Below, one piece after another: positions 7,504 through 15,907 of a stretch of 64,000 nucleotides of DNA (position 1 is the stretch's first letter; every line of letters begins with the position of its first letter). This stretch comes from an uncultured Mycoplasmatota bacterium (lineage in GTDB: Bacteria > Bacillota_I > Bacilli_A > RF39 > UBA660): positions 1 to 64,000 of the forward strand of contig USGP01000003.1 of NCBI GenBank assembly GCA_900554315.1, written 5' to 3'. Under the pieces are notes generated by a model. That model was not told the origin of the DNA and made no database searches. It worked only from the letters and a program-made list of their open reading frames with translations. The position numbers and the translations under genes were made by a program.

Positions 7504-8442
7504 TTATCTTTCTTTAGCAACCGCATATAATATGATTTCAGTCGGAAATATTTCAGTACCATAACATCTTAAATAAAAATCATATTTATTATTTAAGTCT
7601 TCTATCATTCTTGGTATTTTCCATAAGTCTTCATAATTATGATAGACTGATATTAATAGCTTGGGACTTTCCTTTTTTATATGATTTTGACAACCAATTA
7701 ATGCTTTAGTTTCTGAACCTTCAATATCCATTTTTATTAAACTAACATTTTCTTCTATATCCTTATCTATATTTACAGCTTCAATGATTTCTTCTCCTGT
7801 ATCTGTTATTTGATTTGCAGATGTCGATTCTGCACTTATATTTAAAAAAACTTTTTTAGGGATATCTAATACCGCTTTTTTCCTAATTACTATATTTGGA
7901 TAGTATCTGGTATTATTTTTTAGAATTTCCATACTTTCAGGTGTTATTTCGTATGCATATATTTTTTTATAATTGTTAATGCCATAATTATCTATATAAG
8001 ACAAAACACTATCTCCTATATAAGCTCCTATATCTACTATTACTTCTTCTGGGGTTGGATTTATAATATCTAGATCCCAATACTGATCATAATTTTTTTC
8101 AATTGCTCTTTTGTCTGTCTCCATATCGAAGTTATACCAGTTATTTAATATTCCATATAATAGTTTTTTTGATCTATAATCTTTTAATTTATGGTATAGC
8201 CAATTATAGTCCTCTATATGTTCCTTTAAAGAATTTGCTCTTAAATAAAGTGATTCATACTCTCCACTTTGTTCTTTTAATTTTCCCCAGTAAGGAAAAG
8301 TTTGATAATATCCTTCTAAAGCTATTTTTATTTCTGGTTGTTGTCGTTGATAATTTTCTTTTATTGTTTGGAAAACTTCTGATTTTGTTTTTCTACTAAT
8401 TTCGGATACTAACTCTTGAAACTGCAAATCAATTTTATTCAT
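7504..8442 (-). CDS. FkbM-family SAM-dependent methyltransferase
   Basis: 312 aa from the ATG at 8442-8440, which follows AAAGGAGA; an in-frame ATG 18 bases upstream precedes that site. The C-terminal two thirds is a class I methyltransferase: motif I VDIGAYIGD, acidic residue in YAYEITPESME, and the FkbM signature MDIEGSE followed by PKLLISVYHN. The N-terminal third is helical and family-specific. FkbM enzymes O-methylate sugars or secondary metabolites; the substrate is unknown. It lies 10 bases downstream of the Ca2+ ATPase gene in the same direction. Confidence 0.85.
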   Translation of the reverse strand: MNKIDLQFQELVSEISRKTKSEVFQTIKENYQRQQPEIKIALEGYYQTFPYWGKLKEQSGEYESLYLRANSLKEHIEDYNWLYHKLKDYRSKKLLYGILNNWYNFDMETDKRAIEKNYDQYWDLDIINPTPEEVIVDIGAYIGDSVLSYIDNYGINNYKKIYAYEITPESMEILKNNTRYYPNIVIRKKAVLDIPKKVFLNISAESTSANQITDTGEEIIEAVNIDKDIEENVSLIKMDIEGSETKALIGCQNHIKKESPKLLISVYHNYEDLWKIPRMIEDLNNKYDFYLRCYGTEIFPTEIILYAVAKER

Positions 8443-8452
8443 ATTTTCTCCT

Positions 8453-11029
8453 TTATACAATTCGTTTTCTTTTGGTAATTAATTTTCTTAACCAATCTAC
8501 TGGTACAACAGTAGATGCTAATAAGATTGTTATTAATAATTCTTTTGGTAATAATCCATAGGATCTAAATAGTTTTCCACCATAGTAAATTAAATATAAT
8601 TGTACTATGATAATAAAGCCTATGATAAAGATAAATACTTTATTTCTACTTAAATTAGAAAATAAGTTTAATCTAGGTGTTCTAGCATTAAAACAATTAA
8701 ATATTCCAATAAAAATAAACAGAGCAAAAAAAGCTGTCATAATATATTTATTAGATGGATCTTGCCTGTACAAATGATTTAAAAACGGATGCTTTAGGAA
8801 TAGGATGCATAGTAAAGATGAGTATATTCCCGTAAAAATAATTTCACTATACATATATGAGTTCATTATCTTTTCATTTTTTGGTTTTGGTTTTTCTTTC
8901 ATATAGGATTCTAATGGAGCCTCATAAGAGAAAGCAATTCCTGCAAGGGTATCCATAATCATATTTATCCATAGCATTTGAATTACTGTCACTGGTGTAT
9001 TTACTCCTATAAATGGTCCTATAATAGATAAACTTACAGCGCACAAATTAATTGTTAGTTGGAAAATAATAAATTTTCTTATACTTTTAAATATAGTTCT
9101 TCCATATAGAATAGCTTTTGTGATTGATAAGAAGTTATCATCTAGTATTACAATATCACTTGCTTCTTTTGCTACTTCTGTTCCACTTCCCATAGCAAAC
9201 CCAACATCTGCTTTTTTTAAGGCCGGTGCGTCATTCACTCCATCACCAGTCATACCTACTACTAAGTTTTCTTCTTCAGCTAATCTTACTAACCTACTTT
9301 TATCTTGTGGCATACTTCTAGCTACCACTCTTAAATTTGGCATGATTTCTTTTACTTTGTCATCAGACAAATTTGATAGTTCTTTACTGGTTAAAATAAT
9401 ATCCGTCTTATTTGTTACTAGTCCTACTTCTTTAGCAATACTTGTTGCTGTTGATTTATTATCTCCTGTTATCATCACCGTTTGAATACCAGCATTTTTT
9501 ACAATAGCGATGCTTTCTTTTGCTTCTTCTCTTACTTCATCTTTTATATATAAAATGCCAATTAAAGTTAATCTATCTAACTTTTCTAATAAATAGTTAT
9601 CATTATATGCTAATAAAATTGCTCTTTTTCCTTGTAGTGCTTTTTGTTTGATATCGTTTTCTATTTTCTGTTTATCTGTAATCATTTCTTTTTTACCGGA
9701 AGGTGTTACATACATATTACAACAAGGAAGTAATTTTTCTGGTGCGCCTTTGATATAGTTTATTTCTTTTCCGATATTGATGGTTGCTTGTGATAGTTTT
9801 GTTTTGCTATTAAATGGTATTACTTTTATTCTCTTATAAACTTTTTCTTCATTTATAAAACTTAGAATTGCTCTATCTGTTGTATTTCCTCCTACTGGGT
9901 GATTATTCTGACCTAATGTGCTTCCATTATTATATATACAATTATTTTTTACATGTTCATACAAAAAATGATGTTTTTTTATTTCATTTTTTGAATTGTA
10001 ATTATTTAAATTTCCATCTGTAAATTCTATTACTTTTAAATTTCCTTTTGTCAATGTACCCGTTTTGTCAGTAAACAAAATATTTAAACTTCCTGCTGTT
10101 TCTATTCCTACCATTTTTCTTACTAAAACATTATCTTTTAACATTTTTTTCATATTTGAAGATAATACTAATGTAATCATCATAGGTAGTCCCTCTGGTA
10201 CGGCTACTACGATAATTGTTACACTAAGAGTTAAGGCATAAATTAACATATTTATTATTGTTGGGAAATTGGTTAATGTATTTACTATTTTTTCCCAATT
10301 AAAAGAATTAGCTACTACTATTTCAGTAAATAAATATGAAATCGCAACTAATATAGCACTTACATACCCTATTTTACTTATAAACTTCGCTAATTCTCGT
10401 AATCTGATTTTTAATGGACTATCCTGTCCTTCTTCTTGTAGTTCTTGGCTCATTTTTCCATAGAATGTCTGATCTCCTACTTCTGTTACTTCCATATATG
10501 CTTCTTCTGCATATATTACGGTTCCTCTGTATAGCTTTTCGCCAATCTTTTTTTCTTTTTCTTTTGTCTCACCATTCATACTGGATTCGTCTACTAAGAC
10601 GGAGCCTTTTTTTATAATACCATCGGCTGGTATTTTATCTCCTGTTTGGAGGAAAATTAAGTCCTTTACTACTACGTCGTCGATAGGAATCTCTTTTATG
10701 TCATTATTTCTTTTTACTTTACATTTTAATTTTGATGAAGTTTGTTGAAGTTTTTTAAAAGCTTCTTCACTTCCATATTCAGAGATGGTTGAAATTAAGG
10801 AGGCAATTAATATTGCGATTAATATTCCTAAGGTTTCAAACCAGTCAAATTCATGAAATAAAAACATTGTTTTTATTCCCAGGGCAATCATTAATATTTT
10901 TATGATGGGGTCTCCTAATGATTCTAAAAATAGTTTTAACATGCTTTTTTGTTTTGCTTGTGTGATTTGATTACTTCCGTACTTTCGTCTTTGTTCTATT
11001 ACTTCTTTTTCCGTTAGTCCGTTAAGCAT
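8453..11029 (-). CDS. P2-type (PMCA/SERCA-like) calcium-transporting ATPase
   Basis: 858 aa. N-terminal cation-ATPase domain, actuator loop with MNGET (151-155) in place of the usual TGES, ion-binding helix VVAVPEGLP (274-282, the PMCA version), phosphorylation site D321 in DKTGT, GDGVNDAP, and a C-terminal bundle of about four more helices. It should export Ca2+ from the cytosol using ATP. No calmodulin-binding tail. Its ribosome binding site lies in a possible hairpin, and the FkbM gene follows immediately. Confidence 0.88.
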   Translation of the reverse strand: MLNGLTEKEVIEQRRKYGSNQITQAKQKSMLKLFLESLGDPIIKILMIALGIKTMFLFHEFDWFETLGILIAILIASLISTISEYGSEEAFKKLQQTSSKLKCKVKRNNDIKEIPIDDVVVKDLIFLQTGDKIPADGIIKKGSVLVDESSMNGETKEKEKKIGEKLYRGTVIYAEEAYMEVTEVGDQTFYGKMSQELQEEGQDSPLKIRLRELAKFISKIGYVSAILVAISYLFTEIVVANSFNWEKIVNTLTNFPTIINMLIYALTLSVTIIVVAVPEGLPMMITLVLSSNMKKMLKDNVLVRKMVGIETAGSLNILFTDKTGTLTKGNLKVIEFTDGNLNNYNSKNEIKKHHFLYEHVKNNCIYNNGSTLGQNNHPVGGNTTDRAILSFINEEKVYKRIKVIPFNSKTKLSQATINIGKEINYIKGAPEKLLPCCNMYVTPSGKKEMITDKQKIENDIKQKALQGKRAILLAYNDNYLLEKLDRLTLIGILYIKDEVREEAKESIAIVKNAGIQTVMITGDNKSTATSIAKEVGLVTNKTDIILTSKELSNLSDDKVKEIMPNLRVVARSMPQDKSRLVRLAEEENLVVGMTGDGVNDAPALKKADVGFAMGSGTEVAKEASDIVILDDNFLSITKAILYGRTIFKSIRKFIIFQLTINLCAVSLSIIGPFIGVNTPVTVIQMLWINMIMDTLAGIAFSYEAPLESYMKEKPKPKNEKIMNSYMYSEIIFTGIYSSLLCILFLKHPFLNHLYRQDPSNKYIMTAFFALFIFIGIFNCFNARTPRLNLFSNLSRNKVFIFIIGFIIIVQLYLIYYGGKLFRSYGLLPKELLITILLASTVVPVDWLRKLITKRKRIV

Positions 11030-11040
11030 AAAAATAAAAT

Positions 11041-11067
11041 CCTCCTAGCTAATTATATGTTAGGAGG
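11041..11067 (-). promoter_or_regulatory. Hairpin that buries the ATPase Shine-Dalgarno
   Basis: On the minus strand CCTCCTA (11067-11061) can pair with TAGGAGG (11047-11041), the latter being the ribosome binding site of the Ca2+ ATPase gene. The following ATTTTATTTTT also makes it terminator-like for the HExxH gene upstream. Confidence 0.5.
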
Positions 11068-11077
11068 TTTATGGTTA

Positions 11078-12028
11078 TTACTTTAATATTTTTACATGTG
11101 GTGTATCATGGTACGAAAACTCATCTTTTGTTACATGTCTTCCAACCGTTACTATGCTTTCTGGGCCAATAGCCATTTGTTGGAATTCTGTAAATTTTGC
11201 ATCTCTTAATAAATCGTTCAATGTTTTTAAATCTGCTGGATTTTGATGTTGATCTACAAAGGATTTAGCTAAAATATAGCCTAATGTATGCCGATATACA
11301 CTCCAATGACTTTTTGGATCTTTAATATATCTATTTAATGTTGTTTCTGCTTGTTGAGAAGTTAATTCGGAACCTTCTATTGCCATATCTAAAAATGAGT
11401 TATCAATTTCTCCTGTATCTTTTATACTAATAAGTAAAGGAAGTGTTAATTTTAAAAATAGCAAATTGTCTTTATATATCTTTCCTCTTTCTTGTACAAG
11501 AAAATTCAAGTTATATTCGTTATATTGTCTATTTTGTTTTTTCCTTAAATAATCAATAAACATTAGTTCTCCTGCTATCGATACAGTTTCTCCCAGTGCC
11601 AATCTCATGACGTAGTCATTAATATTTTTAGTATGCATATTTTCATGCACTAGATATACAGATTGAGCTAAAGTATCAGTTCTTCTAATAAACATTTTAT
11701 AATCTTTTGTTTTAGCATTACATTGCGTATAATTTTCTAGTGAGGGATGAATAATAATTTTTCCTCTCCTATAGTCTTCAATAATTTTAGCTTTATACTC
11801 CGGGGTACATTTTTCTAAAAATTCTCCTACTAAATATATGCTATCTTCTACAGACTGATAAGGTAATACTCCTGAAACCTCATGATTAGACGTTGGAGTT
11901 ATAGTGTTTTTTATTGTTAAATATATTTTATCTAAATAAGAATATAAAAATCCGTCATTTTCCTTTATTTCTTTTAAGGTCTTCTTTAATTTATCTTCTA
12001 GTGCTTTTTTATCAATATTTAAATTCAT
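11078..12028 (-). CDS. Uncharacterised HExxH protein, possible zinc metallopeptidase
   Basis: 316 aa with an AGGGGGA site before the ATG. The N-terminal half is helical. HENMH at 128-132 fits HExxH, and E147 and E154 in GETVSIAGE could supply the third ligand as in gluzincins, although the spacing is not that of a family I can name. No signal peptide, so it would act in the cytosol. The second half (EGSELTSQQAE, HTLGYILAKSF) resembles the helical backing of M3-like peptidases only loosely. Function is inferred from the motif alone. Confidence 0.6.
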   Translation of the reverse strand: MNLNIDKKALEDKLKKTLKEIKENDGFLYSYLDKIYLTIKNTITPTSNHEVSGVLPYQSVEDSIYLVGEFLEKCTPEYKAKIIEDYRRGKIIIHPSLENYTQCNAKTKDYKMFIRRTDTLAQSVYLVHENMHTKNINDYVMRLALGETVSIAGELMFIDYLRKKQNRQYNEYNLNFLVQERGKIYKDNLLFLKLTLPLLISIKDTGEIDNSFLDMAIEGSELTSQQAETTLNRYIKDPKSHWSVYRHTLGYILAKSFVDQHQNPADLKTLNDLLRDAKFTEFQQMAIGPESIVTVGRHVTKDEFSYHDTPHVKILK

Positions 12029-12096
12029 ATTTATGAATCCCCCTTTTTCCGCTATATTATATATTATTATTCATTATTTTGCAATTTTTTATTTTA

Positions 12097-12105
12097 TGCT
12101 ATGAT
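12097..12105 (+). promoter_or_regulatory. Extended -10 promoter
   Basis: TGCTATGAT (TGn plus TATGAT), with an ATTTTA-rich stretch upstream and no clear -35. It gives a short leader to the radical SAM gene at 12123. Confidence 0.45.
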
Positions 12106-12122
12106 ATTTATGAGGCGATTAT

Positions 12123-13013
12123 ATGAATGTATTAGAATCTTGTACTTTGTGTCCTAGAAACTGTCATGTCAATCGATATCAATCTGTTGGTGTTTGTGGT
12201 GCAAATGATAAAATTAAAGTTGCTCACTATGGTTTGCATATGTGGGAAGAGCCTATTATTTCCGGTGATGCTGGTAGTGGTACTATTTTCTTTTCATATT
12301 GCAATTTAAAGTGTATCTTTTGTCAGAATTATAAAATTAGTAGTGGTGGATATGGAAAAGAGATATCAGAAGAAAGATTGAGTGAACTTTGTTTAGAATT
12401 GCAAAAAAAAGGAGCCAATAATATTAATTTGGTTACTCCTACTCATTATGTTCCACAAATTGTATCTTCTATTCAAAAAATCAAAGGTGACAAGTTGAAA
12501 ATACCGGTTGTTTATAATACAAGTAGTTATGAAAATGTAGAAACTATTCAAATGTTAGATAAAACTGTAGATATTTATTTGGCCGATTTAAAATACTTTG
12601 ATAATCAGTTAGCTAATCAATATTCTCATTGCCATGATTATTTTCATTATGCTAGTTTAGCTATTTCTGAAATGGTTAAACAGGTAGGTCCTTTTCAAAT
12701 TAAAAATAATTTGATGACTAAAGGTGTTATTGTTAGAATTTTGATTTTACCTGGCCATGTTGAGGATGCAAAAAAGTTGGTTCAATATTTATATGACACT
12801 TATAGAGATTCTATTATTATTAGTTTGATGAACCAATATACCCCACTTCGTCATTTTGAAAAATTTGATAATTTAAATCGCCAACTTACAGATAATGAAT
12901 ATCAAGAAGTTATAGATTATGCTTTGGATTTAGGAGTAGAATATGCTTTTATTCAAGAAGGTGGCACACAAAGCGAAAGTTTTATTCCAAATTTTGACTG
13001 TTCTAAGATATAA
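12123..13013 (+). CDS. Radical SAM protein related to pyruvate formate-lyase activase (PflX/COG1313 type)
   Basis: 296 aa. The radical SAM cluster ligands are C60, C64 and C67 (C-x3-C-x2-C in YCNLKCIFCQN). An N-terminal cysteine set (C7, C10, C14, C25: CTLCPRNCHVNR and GVCGA) is typical of this group and may bind a second cluster. GDAGSGTIFFS and NLVTPTHYVPQI are further family features. It should cleave SAM to a 5'-deoxyadenosyl radical and probably make a glycyl radical or modify a protein; the target is unknown. GAGGCG provides the ribosome binding site. The FTR-like gene follows. Confidence 0.85.
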   Translation: MNVLESCTLCPRNCHVNRYQSVGVCGANDKIKVAHYGLHMWEEPIISGDAGSGTIFFSYCNLKCIFCQNYKISSGGYGKEISEERLSELCLELQKKGANNINLVTPTHYVPQIVSSIQKIKGDKLKIPVVYNTSSYENVETIQMLDKTVDIYLADLKYFDNQLANQYSHCHDYFHYASLAISEMVKQVGPFQIKNNLMTKGVIVRILILPGHVEDAKKLVQYLYDTYRDSIIISLMNQYTPLRHFEKFDNLNRQLTDNEYQEVIDYALDLGVEYAFIQEGGTQSESFIPNFDCSKI

Positions 13014-13050
13014 TATTATTAGATATAAGTAATTTAATTTAGGAGGTTTT

Positions 13051-13275
13051 ATGAAAAATTATAGAATTAATCCAGATAAGAAATATGTTTCTGCTATTAT
13101 CGAAGGGCTTGAAAAAAAAGATGGACATTGTCCTTGTCGTGTTAATGTAGATGATACGACATTGTGCCCTTGTGATGAATTTATCCGTGATGGAATTTGT
13201 AAATGTAAATTATATATTCCTCTGGAAGAAGCAGAAGAAAAATTGAAAAAGTTAAAGGAAAAAGAAGAAAAATAG
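13051..13275 (+). CDS. Ferredoxin-thioredoxin reductase catalytic chain-like protein
   Basis: 74 aa. Three C-x-C pairs, C27/C29 (HCPCR), C39/C41 (LCPCD) and C50/C52 (CKC), reproduce the CPC...CPC...CxC pattern of the FTR beta chain, whose [4Fe-4S] cluster and adjacent disulfide pass electrons to thioredoxin. The first gap is 9 residues rather than the 16 of plant-type FTR. There is no variable (alpha) chain here. A thioredoxin-fold gene follows 100 bases downstream. An iron-sulfur redox role is likely; the partner is inferred. Confidence 0.8.
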   Translation: MKNYRINPDKKYVSAIIEGLEKKDGHCPCRVNVDDTTLCPCDEFIRDGICKCKLYIPLEEAEEKLKKLKEKEEK

Positions 13276-13375
13276 TTTGTGAAAATCAGATGAAATTTTT
13301 TCTTTTTTTATACTATTTTTTCTTTTTCGTGGTATTAATTTACAAATTATGCTATATTTATAGAGGAGGTAGAGG

Positions 13376-13921
13376 ATGATGAGAAAATTTAAATTCTTAT
13401 TTGTGTTATTAATTGGAATTCTTTTAATACCAACTGGTGTTTTTGCTGCTGATAAAAATGAACCAGTTAATGTTTATTTCTTCCACGGTGATGGTTGTCC
13501 ACACTGTGCAGAAGCAGAAGAATTCTTTGATAGTATTGAAGATGAGTATGGTGATCAATTTAATTTAGTTTCTTATGAAGTTTGGTATGATGAAGATAAT
13601 GCTGAATTAATGAGTCAAGTTGCTGATATTCGTAAGGAAGATGGTGACGGTGTTCCATATATTGTTATTGGTAATCAATCATGGGACGGATATATGTCTT
13701 CTTATGATAATGAAATAATTGAAAAGATTGAATCAGAGTATAAAACAGACCCTGATGAACGTTATGATGTTATGGATTACGTAGATGCTGTTTATAAAAA
13801 TTCTGGCAATCAAGATGCAGAAGAAAGTATAGCTGGTGACATTGCTGCTGTTATTGCTATTGTACTAGTAGTAGCAGGTGTTGGATTTGGAATCTGGTTT
13901 GCTAGAAAAAAAGCTGCATAA
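13376..13921 (+). CDS. Exported, C-terminally anchored thioredoxin-like protein
   Basis: 181 aa. Signal peptide (residues 1-24, ending GVFAAD), thioredoxin fold with active site CPHC at 41-44, the cis-Pro loop GVPYIVIG, and a C-terminal membrane helix (about 155-175) followed by RKKAA. CPHC is the DsbA/DsbC-type dithiol, suggesting disulfide exchange on the outer face of the membrane. AGGAGGT precedes two consecutive ATG codons (13376 and 13379). An extended -10, TGCTATATT (13350-13358), lies upstream. The CcdA-thioredoxin protein at 21.3 kb is a possible electron donor. Confidence 0.82.
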   Translation: MMRKFKFLFVLLIGILLIPTGVFAADKNEPVNVYFFHGDGCPHCAEAEEFFDSIEDEYGDQFNLVSYEVWYDEDNAELMSQVADIRKEDGDGVPYIVIGNQSWDGYMSSYDNEIIEKIESEYKTDPDERYDVMDYVDAVYKNSGNQDAEESIAGDIAAVIAIVLVVAGVGFGIWFARKKAA

Positions 13922-13950
13922 AAGGATAACATATTGGTGTTATCTTTTTT
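13922..13950 (+). terminator. Terminator of the thioredoxin gene
   Basis: GATAACA (13925-13931) pairs with TGTTATC (13938-13944), followed by six T. Confidence 0.75.
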
Positions 13951-13988
13951 ATTTTGTGTTATACTTCTTCTAAGAAAGAAGGATTGTT

Positions 13989-14762
13989 ATGATAGATGTT
14001 GATGGAATTGTTACTGCTATGTTAAACAGTGATGAAGAAGTTATTCGAGTACTTGGAAACCAACCTAACAATAATGAAATTACCGATCTTGTCAGAGAAA
14101 AAATTGCCAAATTATCTAAACCGGAGCAAGAAAAGATTGCTAAAAGATTGGAAGATATTTTATATCATTGTTATTTCCATCCTACTGATGAGTTGAAAAG
14201 TTTATCTGATCAAAAATTGTTTTATCTAAAAGAAAATTTAATCTATTATATTGGTAGAATTTCTAAACCAAATATTCAATTATTGAAGGATATTTATAAA
14301 TCAGAGAATGATAAACATTTACAATTAAATATTACTTTTTCTAGTCTTATTACAGGAGATGAAGAAATAGAAACTGATTTTATTTCTAAGATTGAGCCTG
14401 GTAATGATTATGACTCTTTAATTCGTTCTTGGACTATGGCATTTTTTGCTAATGCAGATGAACCTTATTCTTATATTGATACAGGTAAAGATGATTGGTC
14501 TTTGGCTAAAAAAGCTAGATTAAAACGATTGGCTATTCATGATAAAAATCATCCTAAATTTAATAAAGCAAAAGCTTTTCGTTGGTTAGACTTTATTGTT
14601 ATTTATTTATTTTTAGAAAATCGAGGTCCAGATGCTATGACAGCAGATGATTATCATATTATTTCTGATGCTGATATTGACCTTGAAGGATATTCTTCTA
14701 ATAAGATTGAACAATTACATAAATTAAAATCTAAAATTGAAGAGATGAATCCCTATAAATAA
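13989..14762 (+). CDS. Uncharacterised soluble helical protein
   Basis: 257 aa, ATG after AAGGATTG. No family recognised. Predominantly helical, charged, with no signal peptide or membrane helix. The middle contains SLITGDEEIETDFISKI and a Trp-rich stretch (RSWTMAFFAN, DDWSLAKKARLKR), and the C-terminus a coiled-coil-like helix. Flanked by terminators on both sides, so it is a single-gene unit. Codon use matches its neighbours. Confidence 0.6.
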   Translation: MIDVDGIVTAMLNSDEEVIRVLGNQPNNNEITDLVREKIAKLSKPEQEKIAKRLEDILYHCYFHPTDELKSLSDQKLFYLKENLIYYIGRISKPNIQLLKDIYKSENDKHLQLNITFSSLITGDEEIETDFISKIEPGNDYDSLIRSWTMAFFANADEPYSYIDTGKDDWSLAKKARLKRLAIHDKNHPKFNKAKAFRWLDFIVIYLFLENRGPDAMTADDYHIISDADIDLEGYSSNKIEQLHKLKSKIEEMNPYK

Positions 14763-14787
14763 ACTGCTAAATTTTTAGCAGTTTTTT
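14762..14787 (+). terminator. Terminator
   Basis: Perfect 10-bp stem AACTGCTAAA / TTTAGCAGTT with a two-base gap and a T-run, right at the previous stop codon. Confidence 0.85.
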
Positions 14788-14788
14788 A

Positions 14789-14817
14789 TTGACAATATTT
14801 CTTCTGTATTGTATAAC
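14789..14817 (+). promoter_or_regulatory. Consensus promoter of the GntR-ABC operon
   Basis: -35 TTGACA (14789-14794), 17-bp spacer, -10 TATAAC (14812-14817), starting right after the preceding terminator. Confidence 0.8.
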
Positions 14818-14837
14818 TGTATTAATTAATTGATACA
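14818..14837 (+). promoter_or_regulatory. Predicted GntR (YtrA-type) operator
   Basis: A 20-bp near-palindrome with outer arms TGTAT and ATACA and one mismatch overall, immediately after the -10 box and before the ribosome binding site. Its place predicts that the first gene of the operon represses its own transcription. Confidence 0.7.
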
Positions 14838-14849
14838 AAGGAGGCTTTT

Positions 14850-15215
14850 ATGGATTTCGAATTTGATGATGATAAACCTATCTATAAACAGTTGGTTGAG
14901 AAAATAAAAGTTGAAATTATTACTGGAAGATTTAAACCTGGTGATAAATTACCTTCTGTACGAGAATTATCTTCTATGATTCATGTAAACCCTAATACTA
15001 TTCAGCGTTCTCTTACAGAATTAGAAAATGATCATCTTATTTTCACGAAGAGAACATCTGGTAAATTTGTTACTACAGATCAAAATGTCATTCATCAAAT
15101 AAAGAAAGAATTAGCATATGAAAAAATCGATCAATTTATTTATGATATGAGCAACTTAAATATAGGGAAACAAGAAGTTATTCAATTATTAGAAGAAAGG
15201 AAAAATGAATCATGA
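14850..15215 (+). CDS. GntR-family regulator, YtrA subfamily
   Basis: 121 aa. N-terminal winged helix with the family opening PIYKQLVEKIKVEIITG, then PGDKLPSVRELS and VNPNTIQRSLTELE. The short C-terminal helical tail instead of an effector domain marks the YtrA group, which usually controls a linked ABC transporter. The stop overlaps the ATPase start by four bases (ATGA), so they are translationally coupled. Likely binds 14818-14837. Confidence 0.9.
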   Translation: MDFEFDDDKPIYKQLVEKIKVEIITGRFKPGDKLPSVRELSSMIHVNPNTIQRSLTELENDHLIFTKRTSGKFVTTDQNVIHQIKKELAYEKIDQFIYDMSNLNIGKQEVIQLLEERKNES

Positions 15216-15907
15216 ATTTAGTTGAATTTAAAAATGTTTCAAAAAAATTTGGACCAAAAATTGCATTAGATAATATAAACATTAAATTTGAAAAGGGAAA
15301 AATATATGGTCTATTAGGTCCTAATGGTAGTGGTAAAACTACCATGATTAAAATTATTAATGGCTTGTTGCAACCAAGTGATGGAGAAATTTTTATTCAT
15401 GGAAATAAACCTGGTATAGAAAGTAAAAAAGTTATTTCTTATTTACCTGAAAGAACTTATTTGGATATGAATATGAAAGTTTCAGAATTGCTTCAATTTT
15501 TTAAAGATTTTTATCAAGATTTTGATGAGAGTCAAGCTTTGGAATTATTAACTAAATTAAAAATTAATACTCAAGATAAGTTAAAAAATATGTCTAAAGG
15601 TATGAAAGAAAAAGTGCAGCTAGTTATGGTTATGAGTAGAAAAGCTGATTTGTACATTTTAGATGAACCTATTGGTGGTGTTGATCCAGCTAGTCGTGAT
15701 TATATTTTGGATACCATTCTTACAAACTTTCACGAAGGTGCTTCTATTATTATTTCTACTCATCTTATATCTGATATTGAAAAAATATTAGATCAAGTTA
15801 TTTTTATTAATCAAGGAAAAATTGTATTAAATGAAGATGCTGATACCATTCGAAAGAAAAAGAAAAAAACAATTGATAAATTGTTTAGGGAGGAATTTAA
15901 ATGTTAG
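15212..15907 (+). CDS. ABC transporter ATP-binding protein
   Basis: 231 aa. Walker A GPNGSGKTT, signature MSKGMKEKV (LSGGQ variant), Walker B YILDEPIGGVDP and switch His in STHLI. Similar in size and context to YtrB/EcsA-type ATPases for ABC-2 permeases. Overlaps its neighbours on both sides (4 and 7 bases). The substrate is unknown; YtrA-linked transporters are commonly induced by cell-envelope stress. Confidence 0.9.
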   Translation: MNLVEFKNVSKKFGPKIALDNINIKFEKGKIYGLLGPNGSGKTTMIKIINGLLQPSDGEIFIHGNKPGIESKKVISYLPERTYLDMNMKVSELLQFFKDFYQDFDESQALELLTKLKINTQDKLKNMSKGMKEKVQLVMVMSRKADLYILDEPIGGVDPASRDYILDTILTNFHEGASIIISTHLISDIEKILDQVIFINQGKIVLNEDADTIRKKKKKTIDKLFREEFKC

